A stretch of 64,000 nucleotides of DNA from Neoscytalidium dimidiatum (GCA_037367355.1 CM074705.1:806001-870000), one strand, 5' to 3'. Shown: positions 47,332 through 60,498, numbered from the stretch's first letter. The notes: generated from the letters alone by a model not told the origin. Numbers and translations: made by a program.

Positions 47332-48190
47332 TCACAGCTCAGCCTCAGCCAAGTTATTCTCAAAGTTCGCGTTCTTGAAAGGGACATTTGCACTTCCGAA
47401 GTCGGTGTTCTCGAGCGCAGTCCTCGCGGCGTCGGTCAAGCTCTCGTAGGCGATGAGGGGCTGCTGGCCGCCAACGGTGCTGGTGAAGCCGAGCTGGTGG
47501 TCGACGGGCCAGATACTGAAGTATCTGATGAGCGGGCTGTTGCCGCTGAGGTTGGGGCTGGTGTTGGGCTGGAAGCCGCCGTGGGCGGAGGCGGAGACAC
47601 CGAGGATGGTGGCGCTGGTGGACTCCTCGGAGAGCCAGACGACGATGCTCTCCCAGTCGTGGCGGTGGCCAAGTCCGTCGGAAGGCTCGTCCTTGGGCAT
47701 GTACCAGGCGTACATGATGGCGAAGGCATTGTTGTAGGATTCGGCGCGCGCGTAAACCTGGCCGGTGCTGCTGGAACAGCCATCAGAAGAGCCGCCTGTG
47801 GGCGCGAGGCCGCCACTGGAGGAAGAGGATTAGCTTGAGGTCCTTGCTACAGTAAAATTGTCGGAAACGTAGCGCGGCCACGTTCAAGTCACCGCCCTCT
47901 CTGCTTGTTTTCTTCTGCTTTTTCTTTTTCCTTTCAGACTCGGTTCGGAGGATCAGAATAGCCACTCACCTTGTGTTACCCTCGGCATCCACGGCAGGAA
48001 ACGGCACGCAGCCGTTCACGACGTAAAGGTAAGGCTTGTACTTCAAGTACAGCTGACCAAGCGTGCCGCTCGGGACGGTTTCGGCAAAGCCGACAACGGC
48101 GTCATGATCAATGACAGCACGTTTCTCGACGGGGGCACCCGAAACAACGCTTGCAGCAGAGAGTGCAAGCCAGAAGATGGACGACAGCAT
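47332..48190 (-). CDS. NPP1-type necrosis-inducing secreted protein (NLP)
   Basis: Two exons, complement of 47332-47815 and 47970-48190, encoding 234 residues, the usual size. The N-terminus is a signal peptide of about 18 residues followed by a KR dibasic site that could be a Kex2 cut. The central heptapeptide GHRHDWE, the family hallmark at the metal-binding site, is intact. Two Cys residues in the N-terminal third sit where type 1 members form their conserved disulfide. Family knowledge: NLPs are secreted proteins that bind sphingolipids of plant (mainly eudicot) membranes and cause leakage and necrosis; some members are inactive, so activity here cannot be concluded. The frame has no break. 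The gene is tandem with the Reb1-like gene upstream and convergent with the GT31 gene. Confidence 0.88.
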
Positions 48191-50050
48191 TTCTACCGGC
48201 CGGCGAGAGGAGTTCGTACTTGGAAGGGGAATGGCGGCGAAAGCTTGCCTGTGGGAGACCTGGGATGAAGATGCTACAGGAATAACTACTGAGTACCAAT
48301 AGGGTGCGATACCAAGCTTTTTATAGCCTGTCGCTCCATTTCCCACCAGCGAATGCCCAGGCTATAGACGCGAGCGAGCGGGGCGGCAGCAGGCGAGGGA
48401 GGGTACGGACAGGCGCAAGAAACCCGTGGCCGTATCTGGCGCAGTCACAATGCAAACACGCACGCACCGCAACAAACCGGCCAACCGGGTATGGCGTGCA
48501 TAGTCCCTGTCAATCTTTACCCCTCTCCTGTTAAACCTCCCGTCCGCGTTCCCCGATCTATTCCTCTCGAAGCACATCCTCCGAAACCACACGCCAGTCC
48601 ATGACAGAGTGCGAACCGCGGCTTCTGGCCTCCTAAGCGAAAGGAGGTCGTCGTTAAAATAGGACGCAGGAGGACGTGGTCGACGCGGCGATCGTCATTG
48701 GTTCCGATGCGCCAGCATTGCTCCGGGGCAAAACACCTGGTGCGGAATCCAAAGGCGATTTCCCTTCTCACGCCCATATCATCGTCGATCATCCGAGTCG
48801 GTGGTCCGTTCGAACCGCCTCGCCGCGGCTCCAGGTCTCGCCAGGCACGAGCGGCAGCTCGGCTGAATCATTCGCTGCTGGGCTTCTTCGGCCAATTCCT
48901 GCCTGGAGCGACAGTCGCGCACGAGAAATAAAAGCGCCGTACGAGGCTCGTTTACCGGAGTGGCGGGCAGCGGTGTGCCAGGGCGAATGTGTCTGATTCA
49001 GCACTCAGCACCGGCGGGGGAGTCGGGTTGCCGACAGCGCGAGCGTGCAGCCTCACAGCCGCGTGGTCGAGATTGCGAGGGTGCGGATGGGGGACTGCAG
49101 GAAGGCAGTAGCGTTTAGCTTTGGAGCGTGCTCCATCAGGCGCTCCCTTCTCCCACGTGTTTGCTCCGCGGGAGTCGAAAGCTTGTTGTGCCGCGTAACC
49201 ACTGCCCAGACACGGCTTCGTGGTCAATGCATGACAATTGACTGCACGGATAGAGAACGATTGGCGGCAATTTCGGGTGCCGGTCGGTGAAGAAGGAGGG
49301 AAACGGCGGTCCCGGAGCGATCGGATGGAGCAAGCAGCAAGCAGCAAGATACCGCTCCCGCCCCTTGTGCCTTGACCTTCCCCTTGCGGTTAAACGCCGG
49401 CTCTGCTGCGGGGTTTACCTGCGTCGTCGTAAGCAGCCGTCTATTGCAATCTTGTCCAAACATATCTAGCTGCCTCCCACGTGCCAATGCTCTCAGAGTC
49501 GTGCGAGAGTCTCTCCCTCTGCCGTTCCTGGCTCTATCCGCAAGCCTACTCGCCATGCGTCATGCGAGTTCCTACATCCCTCCGAGCGGGTCATACCTAG
49601 GGACCATCCTGATAAACGCCTCGAATCCGATCGCACAGGAATTAGCTACAATCACTAGGGCATCGACTATTCACTGTAACCCGTAGTAGGTTTGATTGAC
49701 ATGCGGAATAATTCATGCAGCTTCTCTGCCGCTCTCTCCATAAACGGTTCAGTCGCAGCACCGTATAACAACATGATAGTCCATTGAAAAGCTAATGGCA
49801 CGCTCCACGTGCTACAGCGCGTGGAACAGCGACAAGCAATGATCCTTTTCTTTTTCTCGCTCTCATCAGCTCGTCAAAATGAATCGTACATCCTTTTTCT
49901 TTTCGAGTATTCCGACATTCATAACATAGTCAAACGAGAGTCGTTTCGAAATCCGGGAAACCCCAGAGCCACCAAACTCCTGCCGTTTTCACCCACCGAA
50001 AACAGTTCTCCGTGATCTGATGAGCGAACGTGACTCAATCGCCCGGGCGT
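48191..50050. other. intergenic, NPP1 promoter region and Reb1-like 3' flank
   Basis: About 1.9 kb with a TATA motif near its NPP1 end. Open frames are composition-driven and carry no signature. Confidence 0.5.
48317..48325 (-). promoter_or_regulatory. candidate TATA box of the NPP1 gene
   Basis: TATAAAAAG on the minus strand, 127 bases before the start codon. A good fit for a TATA element; function inferred. Confidence 0.5.
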
Positions 50051-52875
50051 TCACTCCTCCATCTTCATATCTTCATTTCCGTCTTCATCGTCATCGTCGT
50101 CGGTGACCCGCGCGCTTGACTTATACGACGACTCTCCGCGCATGTGGCCGCGCCAATCGAGCGGTCCAGGGCTCTTCGTTCCGGACTTGAGCGAGCCTCT
50201 GCCAGGCCTCCCCTCATAGCGCCAGTGATTATCCAACTCATTGCCATGCCTCGCCTCAAAATACTCCTTCAGCGACTGCAGGAGCTCTGGCAGACTCCCT
50301 TGCGGTGGGACGAGGTCCTTCATGCTTAGGAAAGTCATCTTCGCCTGATGCGCCCATTTGAGCTTGACGAGTTCGTGGTGCGCAACGCTGTTCCATATAA
50401 TGCGCTCCTCGTTCGTCAGTCCGAGGTCCATCATCGCAAGCACAATGTTGTACTTGTCGCCAGGAAGCATCTGCTCCGCCCATTTCTGACCGTTCTCCAC
50501 GCGCCAGTGGTTTGCCTCCGTGAAGAACGTCTCTTTCGGGTCCTGGCTGTATGAGTGCTCCAACGCCTTCCACTTCGACATGATCTGCAGGCGGCTCCGC
50601 TTCTTGCCCATCTTATCGCTGACCAAATCCCAGTTGATCACCACCGAACCATCGGTAGCGCTTGAGCCTCGACGCTTTTCGGTGGCACGCTTCTGTTTGC
50701 TCTCTCGCGGGTGCTTCTCGTCGAATGCCGCACGCAACGCGTCCATGCAGTCGGGCATCTTTCGCACGAGGTTGCGGATCTCATCGGGCTTCCAGATGTC
50801 CCTTCTTTCGGTCGATTGGAGCTCCTCGCGCCAGTAATTCTTCTTGTCATCGGGAAGCCTCTCAAGTAGGGTGTTGAGGCAGTCTTGCACGACGTTGAGC
50901 AACTCATTGACCTCGCTGTCGTGCCATCTCTTGCTCGCCATCGTGTCGCTGCAAGAGAGATAGTTTCGCCATCTGTCTCTGCAGTCGTCGGCAAAACGGC
51001 CGACAGCCTCGCCTATCTTCGTCCATTGGCCTGGCGTCTTCGCATACGCATCCTTCAGCATCTGATCTTCCTCGGGATCCCACTTGCCGCGCTTATCGAA
51101 ATTGTGCCATTTGCGCCGAACAAATTTAATGATGGTCTCGCGCGACCAACGGTTGGGAAGGGCCGGGCAGATCTCGTCCCAGAACGCTTTGCAAGACTTG
51201 CCATGCACCTCGTTGAAGACACCAGCTTGGACAATGTCATTGACCTGGACTTGGTTTAGATTGTTATAATCGCGGTAGGCCTCGATTGCACGGGTCAACG
51301 TCTCGACTTCCTTCTTGGTGTAAGGCCCAGAAGAGGGGAAATCCTCAGTTCCTTGAGGGCCAGCGCCCTTCGAGCTGGAAGCCGCGCTCCCATCCTTTCC
51401 AGCAGCATCCGTCTCCACAGCCTTCTTGCGCTTTTTGCTTTTAGGTTGGGCAGCTGGAGGCCGAGATTGTTGCGGCGTAGCAGCCGTAGCAGTGTCGTCG
51501 TCGTTTTGACGTTTGCGTTTCTGCTTCTTCTTTTGGTGCTCAATGAAAGATCTTTCTCCTGTCACCTCGAGACCATTCGGGTTGCCAGCAATACCATTCG
51601 CCATCGGAGCAGCTTGCGCTGCAGGGATTGGGTCCACTGCTGCGACTTTCTGATCGGCCGTCGTAGACTGTGACTTTTTGGATCTCTTGGATTTCTTGCG
51701 GCTGGAGGGTTCGTCAGCTGGTTTCGCCTCTTCGACCGAAATCTCCTGTTGCGGTGGGGGAAGTAGTGCTGGATCAATGACTGAGAGCTCAACGCCAGTA
51801 ACCACGACTCGAGAAGGAACATCCTGATTAGCATTGCTAGCAGTCCCATCGGCTTGATGGGTCCTCTTTGACTTTTTCTGTCTTTTTGTCGAGTCCTTAG
51901 TAGTCTGCTCATCACCGTTATTCGAGCGCTTCTCTTTCATAGAAGCGGCAGTGGTAGCCTGGACGAGAGTCTTCTCTGCCTCACGAGTTTTGGCGGCCTC
52001 TGCTGCATCCGCCTTCCTCTTACTCTTCCTCGTCGATGGAGCTTCCGCTTCCTTGGTTGTCGGGGGCTTGAACATTGGGAGAGGAATGGGCATGCTCTTC
52101 ACTTGAGTGGGAGCGGCGGCAGCGCTAGATCGTGATGACTTCTTCTGCTTTTTGCGAGACTGATCATCGGTAGCTTTTTCGATTTCCATAGGAATAACTT
52201 CTGCTTCGCTTGCAGCGGCGGGGTGAGATAGCTCCTTGTTGGCGGCAACTGCAGCCTCCTCGGGCTTTCTCTTGCGCTTCTTGGTCCCAGCATTGTCTCC
52301 TCCAATCTCTTCTGCCGTATTGGTGTCTCCGTTGCTGTTGGTAGCGATAGGAGCAGCGTTGGTATGAGCATCCTGTGCTGCCTTCTTGTCCTTCTTCTTC
52401 TTCTTCCTGGAATCCCGAGTATGCAGATCTTGTGCCTGGGGTGAACCGACCTGGGCGACTCCAAGGTTTTCAATCTGGGCCAGAGTCCTTACATCGTCTT
52501 GTTCCGAGGTGTCTGCTGTGGCCTGAGGAGCGGAGGGCGCATACTCGTCGGTGTGGTGGTCTGGAGCGGTTTCCCGACTTTTGCGTTTCTTGTCTTTCTT
52601 GCTTTTCCTTTCCCTTCCATCCTTCTCGGGAGTAAGGGCAACGGCTGTCTGAAGCTCAGAGCCCAGCTGAGAGGAAGCGGCGGCGTCATCCTCTGAATAT
52701 TTTCGTTAGCACGTAGTTTATCAAAAATCGTGGGCCGCGCCTGCGACGCGTCGCGAAAAGTGCGCGTCGGGTGAGGTAGTTTCATACCGTCGGTCGTTTT
52801 GGGCGGGGTTCGCGGCCTCGCAAGCTGCGAGGCATCCGTCGCCTCGTCCTGAACCTGCGACGACGTGTTTCCCAT
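50051..52875 (-). CDS. Reb1/TTF1-like Myb DNA-binding protein
   Basis: Two exons, complement of 50051-52692 and 52788-52875, giving 909 residues. The frame runs open well upstream of the first internal Met, so an upstream exon is needed; it supplies MGNTSSQVQDEATDASQ and is joined through an intron with donor GTATGA and a CTAAC branch site 12 bases before the acceptor. Residues 30-470 are highly charged with many Lys-rich tracts (KKKKKDKK, KKRKRK), probably nuclear targeting and disordered. The region about 480-790 carries Myb/SANT-like repeats: WSRETIIKFVRRKWHNFDKRGKWDPEED, QWTKIGEAVGRFADDCRDRWRNYL. Related factors (Reb1, TTF-I) bind rDNA terminators and end Pol I transcription or act as general regulatory factors. 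The C-terminus is acidic. Exact target here is inferred. Confidence 0.85.
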
Positions 52876-54377
52876 TGCTGCGGTGGATGGCGGAGCTTGT
52901 AGCTTCGCGTCCGGTCGGATGGGGACATAGGTGTCGCCAGGTAGGATGTGCGTGGAGTGTCGGTGGAAAGATTTGGCGTCTGAGAAGTGGGCGCTAGTGC
53001 TTCTTGGCCCGTCGATCATCCGCGTTTCTGTCGGAACAATAGTCGTGGCCGCTGCTAAACACCAGCCGAGACTTCGTGCAATAATTTGCATTGTGCGCTT
53101 GGGGAATAAGATGGCAGTGAGCCAAGCGACAGATGAAATTAAATATGTCACGTTTCACACAGGCATCATCCAATCGTCTGGTTGCAGCACTCTGATCTTA
53201 TTGAGTTCAAGAAACTTAAAATGGACTGCCTGGCGGAGGTCATTATGTCGGCGACTTGGAACTTAGAACAAGTCTGTAAATATAGTGAAATACCCAGTTA
53301 GCAGTTCTCTAAAGCCATGCCCACCGTCGCAGTCGCGTATCAGATGCGTTCTACTGTGAATATTGCGTTGCACCACCTGGCTGTTTGTAATCGAGCCAGA
53401 AGCCATCTTAGAAAATAATCTTCAGCTTCGTGCTATGTACATGGTTATGAGGGACCCAGAAGACGCTGTCGGAGTATATGTTATAAATATTCAAGTAGCT
53501 TCGATGCACCGACACAAAGCTCGGTGCTGTTTCAAGGCTCTTGGCAATACCCATGATTTATATTATCTTCACGGGAAGCCGTCAAGACTGGGACTAGAAA
53601 TGAGATGCACCAAGATAGGGAAACTGGTATGAATTAAAGGAATGTTTGAGGTGTAGGAGCTGGATCTCTGGTACATAATCGGCTATGCTCTATTCTCGTC
53701 CACCCCCGCGTTGTACATTGTAAAGAGAAGCGTCCGAATTCTCGGAGAAGCCGTAACCATACAAGCGCGCCAGATGGCATGTTACCGCAAAGCGTGACTA
53801 GTAGACATGTTCTAATCGAACGTCTTATGTTCGGAAGCGATGCGATAACACTTTCTAATTCATGGACTTAAGGACTCTCTAAGGACACTCGACCTCGGAA
53901 TATGCGAGACTTGAGGGTGTAACATGTTTAAGTACCATCGCATAGTCCTGAGCTCCAGAAGGTATATTATGGACCAGTGAAGGGCGCGTCTGACGGAGTG
54001 GTGCCTGGGTGCAGACCCTGGTGGGGCCCAGACGCGAATCGCAGCGCGCTAACAGCCCAATAGGTGGGCCCGAGCTCCCAAGTGGGCTGTGACGTTCGAG
54101 GTGGCAGATCCCCTTTCGTGTAGATTTCAACACTCGCCCACGCCCTCTCTCCTGTTCCAGTTCTTCCTGCAGATTCGCCGCACCTTACCTGGCCTACGCC
54201 GCGGCCCGTAAATCATCTCTCCGCGCCGTCATCTCGCCACTGGCTTTCCGGCTCCGGACAAAGCCAGCTGACTACCGCAATACTGCTGCCTCGACCTTTC
54301 GTAAACGTGGCAACACATCACCCACGCATATAAACCTCACACGCTCTGTATTCTAAGTCGTAAATCTCTTGTCGATT
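52876..54377. other. divergent promoter region, Reb1-like / SEC18
   Basis: About 1.5 kb between divergent starts. A CATATAAAC lies 42 bases before the SEC18 ATG (54328-54336); it may be too near the start codon to act as a TATA box. No gene is supported. Confidence 0.5.
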
Positions 54378-57002
54378 ATGTTCAACCGCGGCAACCTCCC
54401 GTTTGGGAGCAGACCTGACGCCGGGGCACCCCGAGGACCACCGCCCGGCCAGCAGCCTCCGCCGCCGGGCCACGACCCGCGCATGGGACCTCAAGGTGGC
54501 CGTTCGCCTGGTTATCCTCCTTCTCAGCAGATGCCTGCAAGGAGGCCGCCTCCTGGAGCCGCTCCGGGCGGTGGTGGTGGTGGTGGTGGCCGCCAGATCC
54601 AGCTGCGGCCTGTCAAGAGTCCCGGCGGCAACGCGTACGCTTTTGGCAACGTGTACGTCCAATGCCCTATCTACCTGCTCTACGATACTATACTGACTCA
54701 AATTCAGCGTTGCTGTCTCCCCTGCCGACTTCCCGCCCTCCCGTGACGGAAACGACATTTATATTCTGGTGAACGGCAACTACGTGCTCTCCGCGAGGCC
54801 GACCGAGACTTGTAGACCCGGTGAGATTGGTCTCACGGACAAGCAGCGTACGTGGGCAGGCGTCAGTCTCGGCCCCAATGATATTGTTGTCGTGCAAAAT
54901 TACGACCATTTTGCCGAAGGCGGTGGTGCTTATTTGGCGTCCGTGGATGTCGAGGTCGGATTTGCTGGAAGAAAGACTACGGAAGTGCCATACGATCAGG
55001 ATGAGCTGGGCTCGTTTTTCGCTCGGGTATGTAAATCAAAGCTTCTTAGAGAAAGATTGATATTAACATGTACTAGAATTTCGAAAACCAAATTCTCGCA
55101 CCGGGCCAGCAACTACTTATGGACCATAAGAACATTCCTCTCGCTCTCATTATTAGGGCTGTCCGCCTTGCCGATCTTTCCATGGAGAAAGCAAACACGG
55201 ACGCACCACCAGTATCAGATCCACGCGCTCGTGGAATTCTGACACGCCAAACGCAAGTTGATTTCTTCAAGAGCGCTCAATCCGAGCTTAAGCTGAAGGG
55301 TTCTTCTCGGAGACCGGCCGCCAACTCCATTGTCCAGCCCGGCTTCAAATTTGAAGACATGGGCATCGGTGGCTTGGATGAGGAGTTTAGCGCCATCTTC
55401 CGGAGAGCTTTTGCCTCCCGTATCTTCCCTCCTGGTCTTGTGGACAAGCTCGGCATCCAGCATATTCGCGGCATCCTCTTGCACGGCCCGCCCGGTACCG
55501 GTAAAACTCTTATCGCACGTCAAATCGGCAAAATGCTCAATGCTAGGGAACCTAAGGTTATCAACGGTCCAGAAGTATTGAACAAGTTCGTGGGTCAGTC
55601 AGAAGAGAATATTCGAAAGCTGTTCGCGGACGCAGAGAAGGAGCAGAAGGAGAAGGGCGATGAAAGCGGTCTCCACATCATCATTTTCGACGAACTGGAT
55701 GCTGTCTGCAAACAGAGAGGTAGCGGTGCTGGTGGTGGTACTGGTGTTGGTGACAGCGTTGTCAACCAGCTGCTGTCTAAATTGGACGGAGTTGAACAGC
55801 TGAACAACATCTTGCTCATCGGTATGACTAACCGTATGGATATGATCGATGAGGCTCTGCTTCGTCCCGGCCGTCTCGAGCTTCACATGGAAATTTCGTT
55901 GCCTGATGAGCACGGTCGCCAGCAGATTCTTAACATCCATACCTCTAAGATGCGCAATAACGGCGTTCTGGAAAATGATGTCGACGTTGCTGAACTTGCA
56001 AAGCTGACGAAGAACTACTCGGGTGCCGAGATCACTGGTCTGGTCAAAGCGGCATCTTCTTTTGCGTTCAGCAGACACATAAAGGTCGGAACGATGGCTT
56101 CCATCTCCGATGACGTTGTCAACATGAAGGTCAAGCGCGAGGATTTCCTGAATGCCCTCGACGAAGTTCGCCCTCTGTTTGGCGTTGCCGAAGAGGAACT
56201 CGAAAAATGCATTAGGGGCGGCATTATCCATTACTCACCCACGATCAACTCCATTCTGGACGAGGGCAATCTCTATATTAATCAAGTTCGGAAGGGCGGG
56301 TCGCCGCTCCTGTCTGTGGCGCTCCATGGCCCTCCCGGAAGCGGAAAGACGGCATTGGCGGCGGAATTGGCTATGAAGTCCGAATTCCCCTTCATCAAAC
56401 TAATCAGTCCCGAGGACATGGTCGGGTACGGCGAGATGCAGAAGGTGCAGTTATTGGACAAGACGTTCCGAGATGCTTACAAGAGTCCGATGAGCGTGGT
56501 GGTCATCGACAACATCGAGCTGCTTGTCGATTGGGTCCCGATAGGCCCTCGTTTCAGCAACACAGTTCTCGTGGCATTGAAGGTGTTGCTCGGAAAGCAG
56601 CCACCCAAGGTAAGTAACGCAAGCGGGATTGCCTCTGCAGACATGACGCTGACAGCAGGATTGTAGGGCCGGCGACTGCTGATTCTCGCTACGACGACCG
56701 AGCGGTCGGTACTGCAGCAGCTGGATCTGTTCAGCCGCTTCGACGCCGAGATTGCGGTGCCGAACGTGAACAGCCAACGCGAGCTCGCGTTCATCCTAGA
56801 AGAGTCGCGTGCATTCCCGAACAGCGAGCAGATCAGAAATGCCATTGACGAGATCCAGTCCACGACAGGTAGCGCAGAGGTGGGGGTCGGGATCAAGAAG
56901 ATTCTGACGGGCATCGAGACGGCCAAGCAGGACCCGCAGGACATGGCTGGGCGGTTCGCAGCGGTTATGTCGCAGGCAATTGCAGCGCGTTCATTTGCAT
57001 GA
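54378..57002 (+). CDS. SEC18: Sec18/NSF vesicular-fusion ATPase
   Basis: Four exons, 54378-54652, 54708-55026, 55077-56609 and 56667-57002, giving 820 residues. The AAA+ hexamer uses ATP to disassemble cis-SNARE complexes with alpha-SNAP (Sec17), working throughout the secretory and endocytic pathway. N domain to about 230 after a Pro/Gly-rich start (PPPGQQPPPPG and a seven-to-eight Gly run); D1 with Walker A GPPGTGKT at 335-342, the second-region IIIFDELDA and arginine-finger region MTNRMDMIDEALLRPGR; D2 with Walker A GPPGSGKT at about 616-623 and the atypical acidic VVVIDNIELL. The substitution in the D2 Walker B is a known feature of NSF. Exon joins restore GNVVAVSPADFP, SFFARNFENQ and KQPPKGRRLLILATTT. 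The Pro/Gly-rich N-terminus is a fungal feature. Confidence 0.95.
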
Positions 57003-58132
57003 AGGGAGATCGGAGATGAAGCAGAAATTGGCGGCAGGTGATGCACAGCATGCAGGCTGCATGGCCGTTGGGATAGAAGATAGGCAAGATCAATGGATGG
57101 CAGCTCAAATGCAGTGAAACGGTGCACCTGGTATGGAATTGACCATGCGCTGCTCACATGGGCATGGTTTGACAGGCCGGCGGCTGGTCGCACGGCAGGC
57201 TACCAGGCTGATCCTGAGAGCGTGGAGCCGGGCAAAGCACGCTCCTGGCACGCTCCTGGCACTCATCGCCAAACGCACTGCTCCGGCACGCGCTACGCGT
57301 CCGAGATGAGAGATGACACGGCCTGACTGGCTTACGGACGTCTCCGTTTCATCTCCAGGCTGCGGCTTAGGGCTCGACGCCTCGGCTCCAGGCGTCATGT
57401 TCAGGTACTAAGCTCTGACGCTGCAAGTGACCGCGATGAAGTCAGCCCCCGTTCCGGCTTCAGGCCCAGCTCCGGCCGCTGCAGCTCGCGGGTGCGCGCT
57501 GCAACGTTCGCAGCCTGGAGGGACCTCAGGGTGGGTAACGGTAACGGGGGCCAGGTGGTTGCGGCAGCCAGGCAAGCAATCCGCGCACGCAGGAAGCGGA
57601 CGCCGCTGACCGGCCGAATGGACTCCAGTTCTGGAGGGTGCAGATTGCAGGCACAGCTCGCTCCCGCTCAGTGAGTGCTTGTTGATCTTGATTGCGAGCA
57701 GCCCGCCTTTACGACCGCAGCAGGCATATCCCCTATGGCGCAGCACGGAGGAGGATTCCTAGGCGCCGTTGGCCGCGACTTTGGCGAAACATAGCCCTAG
57801 CGGCAGCGCCAGTGCAGGGGGTCAATGTTCTAGCAGCGAGGAGAAGTAGCAGTGGCAGTAGCAGTAGCTACGTTAGTCCAACGGGCAGCCTACTACGGTC
57901 GATAGCGCCGTCAGGTAGCTGGCCGCGGGCGCGCTAGTCACATGAAGCGCGACGACGGCGGCAAGCCTCACCGCCATTCAGCGCGCGGCAGTGCCTGGCT
58001 AGTAGCGGGCGAAGACACGCGGGCGCGGGAGAGGGCGGCTGCGATCATGGCCGTTGGTGGTGATCTGTGGGCGTCGCCGGCGGCGAGCGAGGGCAGGCCG
58101 GCGGGGCAGGAGGCAGGCGCGGATTGGTGAGT

Positions 58133-58160
58133 GGTGAATGGTGAATGGTGAATGGTGAAC
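58133..58160. repeat. GGTGAAT heptamer tandem repeat
   Basis: Three perfect GGTGAAT units followed by GGTGAAC. A short tandem repeat in intergenic DNA. Confidence 0.85.
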
Positions 58161-59457
58161 GGCGGATGGTGATGGGCGGGCTCGCTGGCGGCAGCACGCA
58201 TCGGCGTCAGGTCACGCCAGAGGCCGGCGCTGCGGGCGTTGGAATTGCGTGCAGGGCGGGTTGAGCACATGAGTTGCGCTGGCTGCGCGCGTCGCGGTCA
58301 GGCAGCAGCGCTTTGGGACTAGCCCAACGGATGACGCAGAAGCCTGTGGAGGCGCGTGGAGGGGCACTGCGGCCGGGGCCTGCCAGGCCTGCCACGCTGC
58401 CGCAAGAGCGCCCCCCGGCGCGCGGGCTGCAAAATCATGTCAAGCCGCAGTCAATTGAGCCGTTCTCCCCACTCTGCGCCTCTGCCCGAGCCCTCTAGGG
58501 CTGCCGCAGGGCCAATGGCCGCCGTCCAGGTCGCCGCGCCGTCCGGCTGCTCGAGACTGCAGGCAGAGCGACAGTGACAACGCATCACCCTCACTCTTAC
58601 AGCGCAGCAGAGCAGCAACCTGCACCACCCTCCACCATGCATGCAGTCGCCGCTTTGCAGCTGCGCCAGCGCAAATTGGGCCCGCCCCAGGCCAACGCTT
58701 TTCTTCGCGCGCAGCCGCGTTGGCTCACGCCCATGCTTTCGCCCGGGGCCTTGGCGCTCTAGCAACCCACGACGCATAGCTCGACGCCCCGACGACCTTG
58801 GACCGCGCAGCCTGCCATGCCCGTCGCCGAACCCCAGAGCCCTTGATCCCTCCACGCCCGCGCTGGGCCAGCACTGCCCGAGCCTAGCTCCGCCATGCGC
58901 CCAATTGCTCCGACTGAGGCGCTGATACGCCCTAGTGCCCTCCAGACGCGCCTTGACTCTGCGTGCGCCGCCATCGCCGCCCGTCCCCCGAGCCTGCTTG
59001 CTCTCCGTCTCTCTTTTGCCACAGCCCATGCCGCGACTAACCTCTATGCCCCAAGCTCAATGCTCAATGGCTCCCATGCCCCGCGATATGCCCTCCCCTC
59101 CGCTCCCGCCGCCGCGCCTGGCCGGGGGATTGGCCCCGGCCGTGTAGGATCCCGACCTAACCTCGCCGCTGCCGGCGCTTTTCTACAGCCGGCCTGGCCG
59201 TGTCAGAGGGAGGGATATTGGGCCGGACGGACGCGGAAGAGAGTTTCATAGGACCGTCCGTAGGACTGACCATGCAGCTCTATCACAGCTAACCCTTCAC
59301 CCTGAGCGGGGTCCGCATGTATGAGAGATCACGGCCCACGGATCACGCCAATCCCCTTCCACCTGCCTTGTCATGGTCAGGACGGCACTGCGGGACGGCC
59401 GACGGCGTGATGGCCTCGTCTGCTCACCGGGGTGACCCTCCCCCTCCGTCTGAAGGG

Positions 59458-59465
59458 TATAAAAA
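59458..59465 (+). promoter_or_regulatory. candidate TATA box of the KxDL gene
   Basis: TATAAAAA, 203 bases upstream of the start codon and followed by a pyrimidine-rich leader. Fits a TATA element with a leader of roughly 150-170 nt. Confidence 0.5.
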
Positions 59466-59667
59466 GGGGTCCTCTGAGCGGGTTTGGGCGTCCTTCTCTC
59501 CGTTTGCCTCCACTGTCCCAACCATATCTTAGCCGGGCATAGTTACTCAGTGCCATTTGGAAGCAAACAGAGTCATCAATTGGCCCTACCCAACCATTAC
59601 CACCATTGTTACCTTCGTATAACATTACACCACCCATCCTACCTTCTCAATTTACATCGCCGCCATC

Positions 59668-60498
59668 ATGTCTTCCGGCTACTACTCCTACCCTGCCTAC
59701 CATGCTGGTAGCTCCCAGCCCATTGCCATGCCCTCCAAGAGGCACGGCGCTGAGGCCTACTACCCTCCCCAGCAGACGGGTCACCACGGCCGCCTCTCTG
59801 TCTCTCCTCCGGAGCCTGCTGACTCTGTGACCACCGGCGGCCCCACTTCCTATGACCCCACTGCCACTGGGTCCAGCAGCTACGCCGGCTCTGCTTCTGA
59901 ATACGAAATGAACGGCCGGGATGGCGCAGCTGGCGTTGATCTCATGGACTACATGGGCGAGCGTTTGAATGGAGCTTTCGACCCGATGCCTTTGGACCGC
60001 AGTCTGGCGAAACAAGCGCAAACGTGAGTTTTCACTGTCTTTTCTCTTCAGCCGTTGTCACAGAATCGGTCCCGTTCGCATTCTTCCGAGCAGAGATGCG
60101 GCATCCAGCCGGGTTTCGGCGTATCTGGAAAACTCCGAATAAGCATGCGCGGGAAACTTAGCCGTTCAGGGAATTTGACGCTGACATGACGATTGCGCAG
60201 ATCCGGAGAGCTCAATGCCAAAACGCGCGAGTTGATGCAGCTGCAAGCCCTTGCACGCGAGCGTCTCGCCGCCACGCAAAGAAACTTTGCCGACGGTATG
60301 AAAGCCGCGAAAGAAGTGCAGCGCGACCTTGATTGGACGCAGAAGCGCGTCTCGTAAGTTGCTCTTTGCGCACTAAAAGCAATTGTTGAGCAAATGCTGA
60401 CTCTGGCCAACAGCTCCATCAACCAGCGCGCTGCCCGCAAGTACCCCGACCAGTACAAGAGGGCCTCGGAGAGGTACCCCGCACCTGTCGACTACTAA
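59668..60498 (+). CDS. KXD1: KxDL-domain protein (KXD1/BLOC-1-like)
   Basis: Three exons, 59668-60023, 60201-60353 and 60414-60498, giving 197 residues. The first 118 residues are Tyr/Ser/Pro/Gly-rich and probably disordered. The C-terminal part (about 119-190) is helical with ELNAKTRELMQLQALARER, NFADGMKAAKEVQRDLDWTQKRV and SSINQRAARKYPDQY; it carries the KxDL-like pattern around K-E-V-Q-R-D-L. It ends in ERYPAPVDY, a shared fungal ending as I recall it. In yeast, Kxd1 is a subunit of the BLOC-1-like complex that regulates Rab5 on endosomes. The intron 1 acceptor and intron 2 donor keep frame. The gene symbol is by family. Confidence 0.82.

Larger units (their letters stand above)
57003..59667. 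other. intergenic, 2.7 kb, GC-rich
   Basis: Gene-poor stretch between SEC18 and the KxDL gene, both plus strand. It contains a heptamer repeat, GC-rich sequence with no supported frame, and the KxDL promoter at its right end. Confidence 0.5.

Noticed and set aside
52190..52692. Internal Met at 52189 as the start of the Reb1-like protein.
   Set aside because: The frame is open about 500 bases further upstream with Lys-rich coding sequence, and an upstream exon with good splice signals supplies a start codon.
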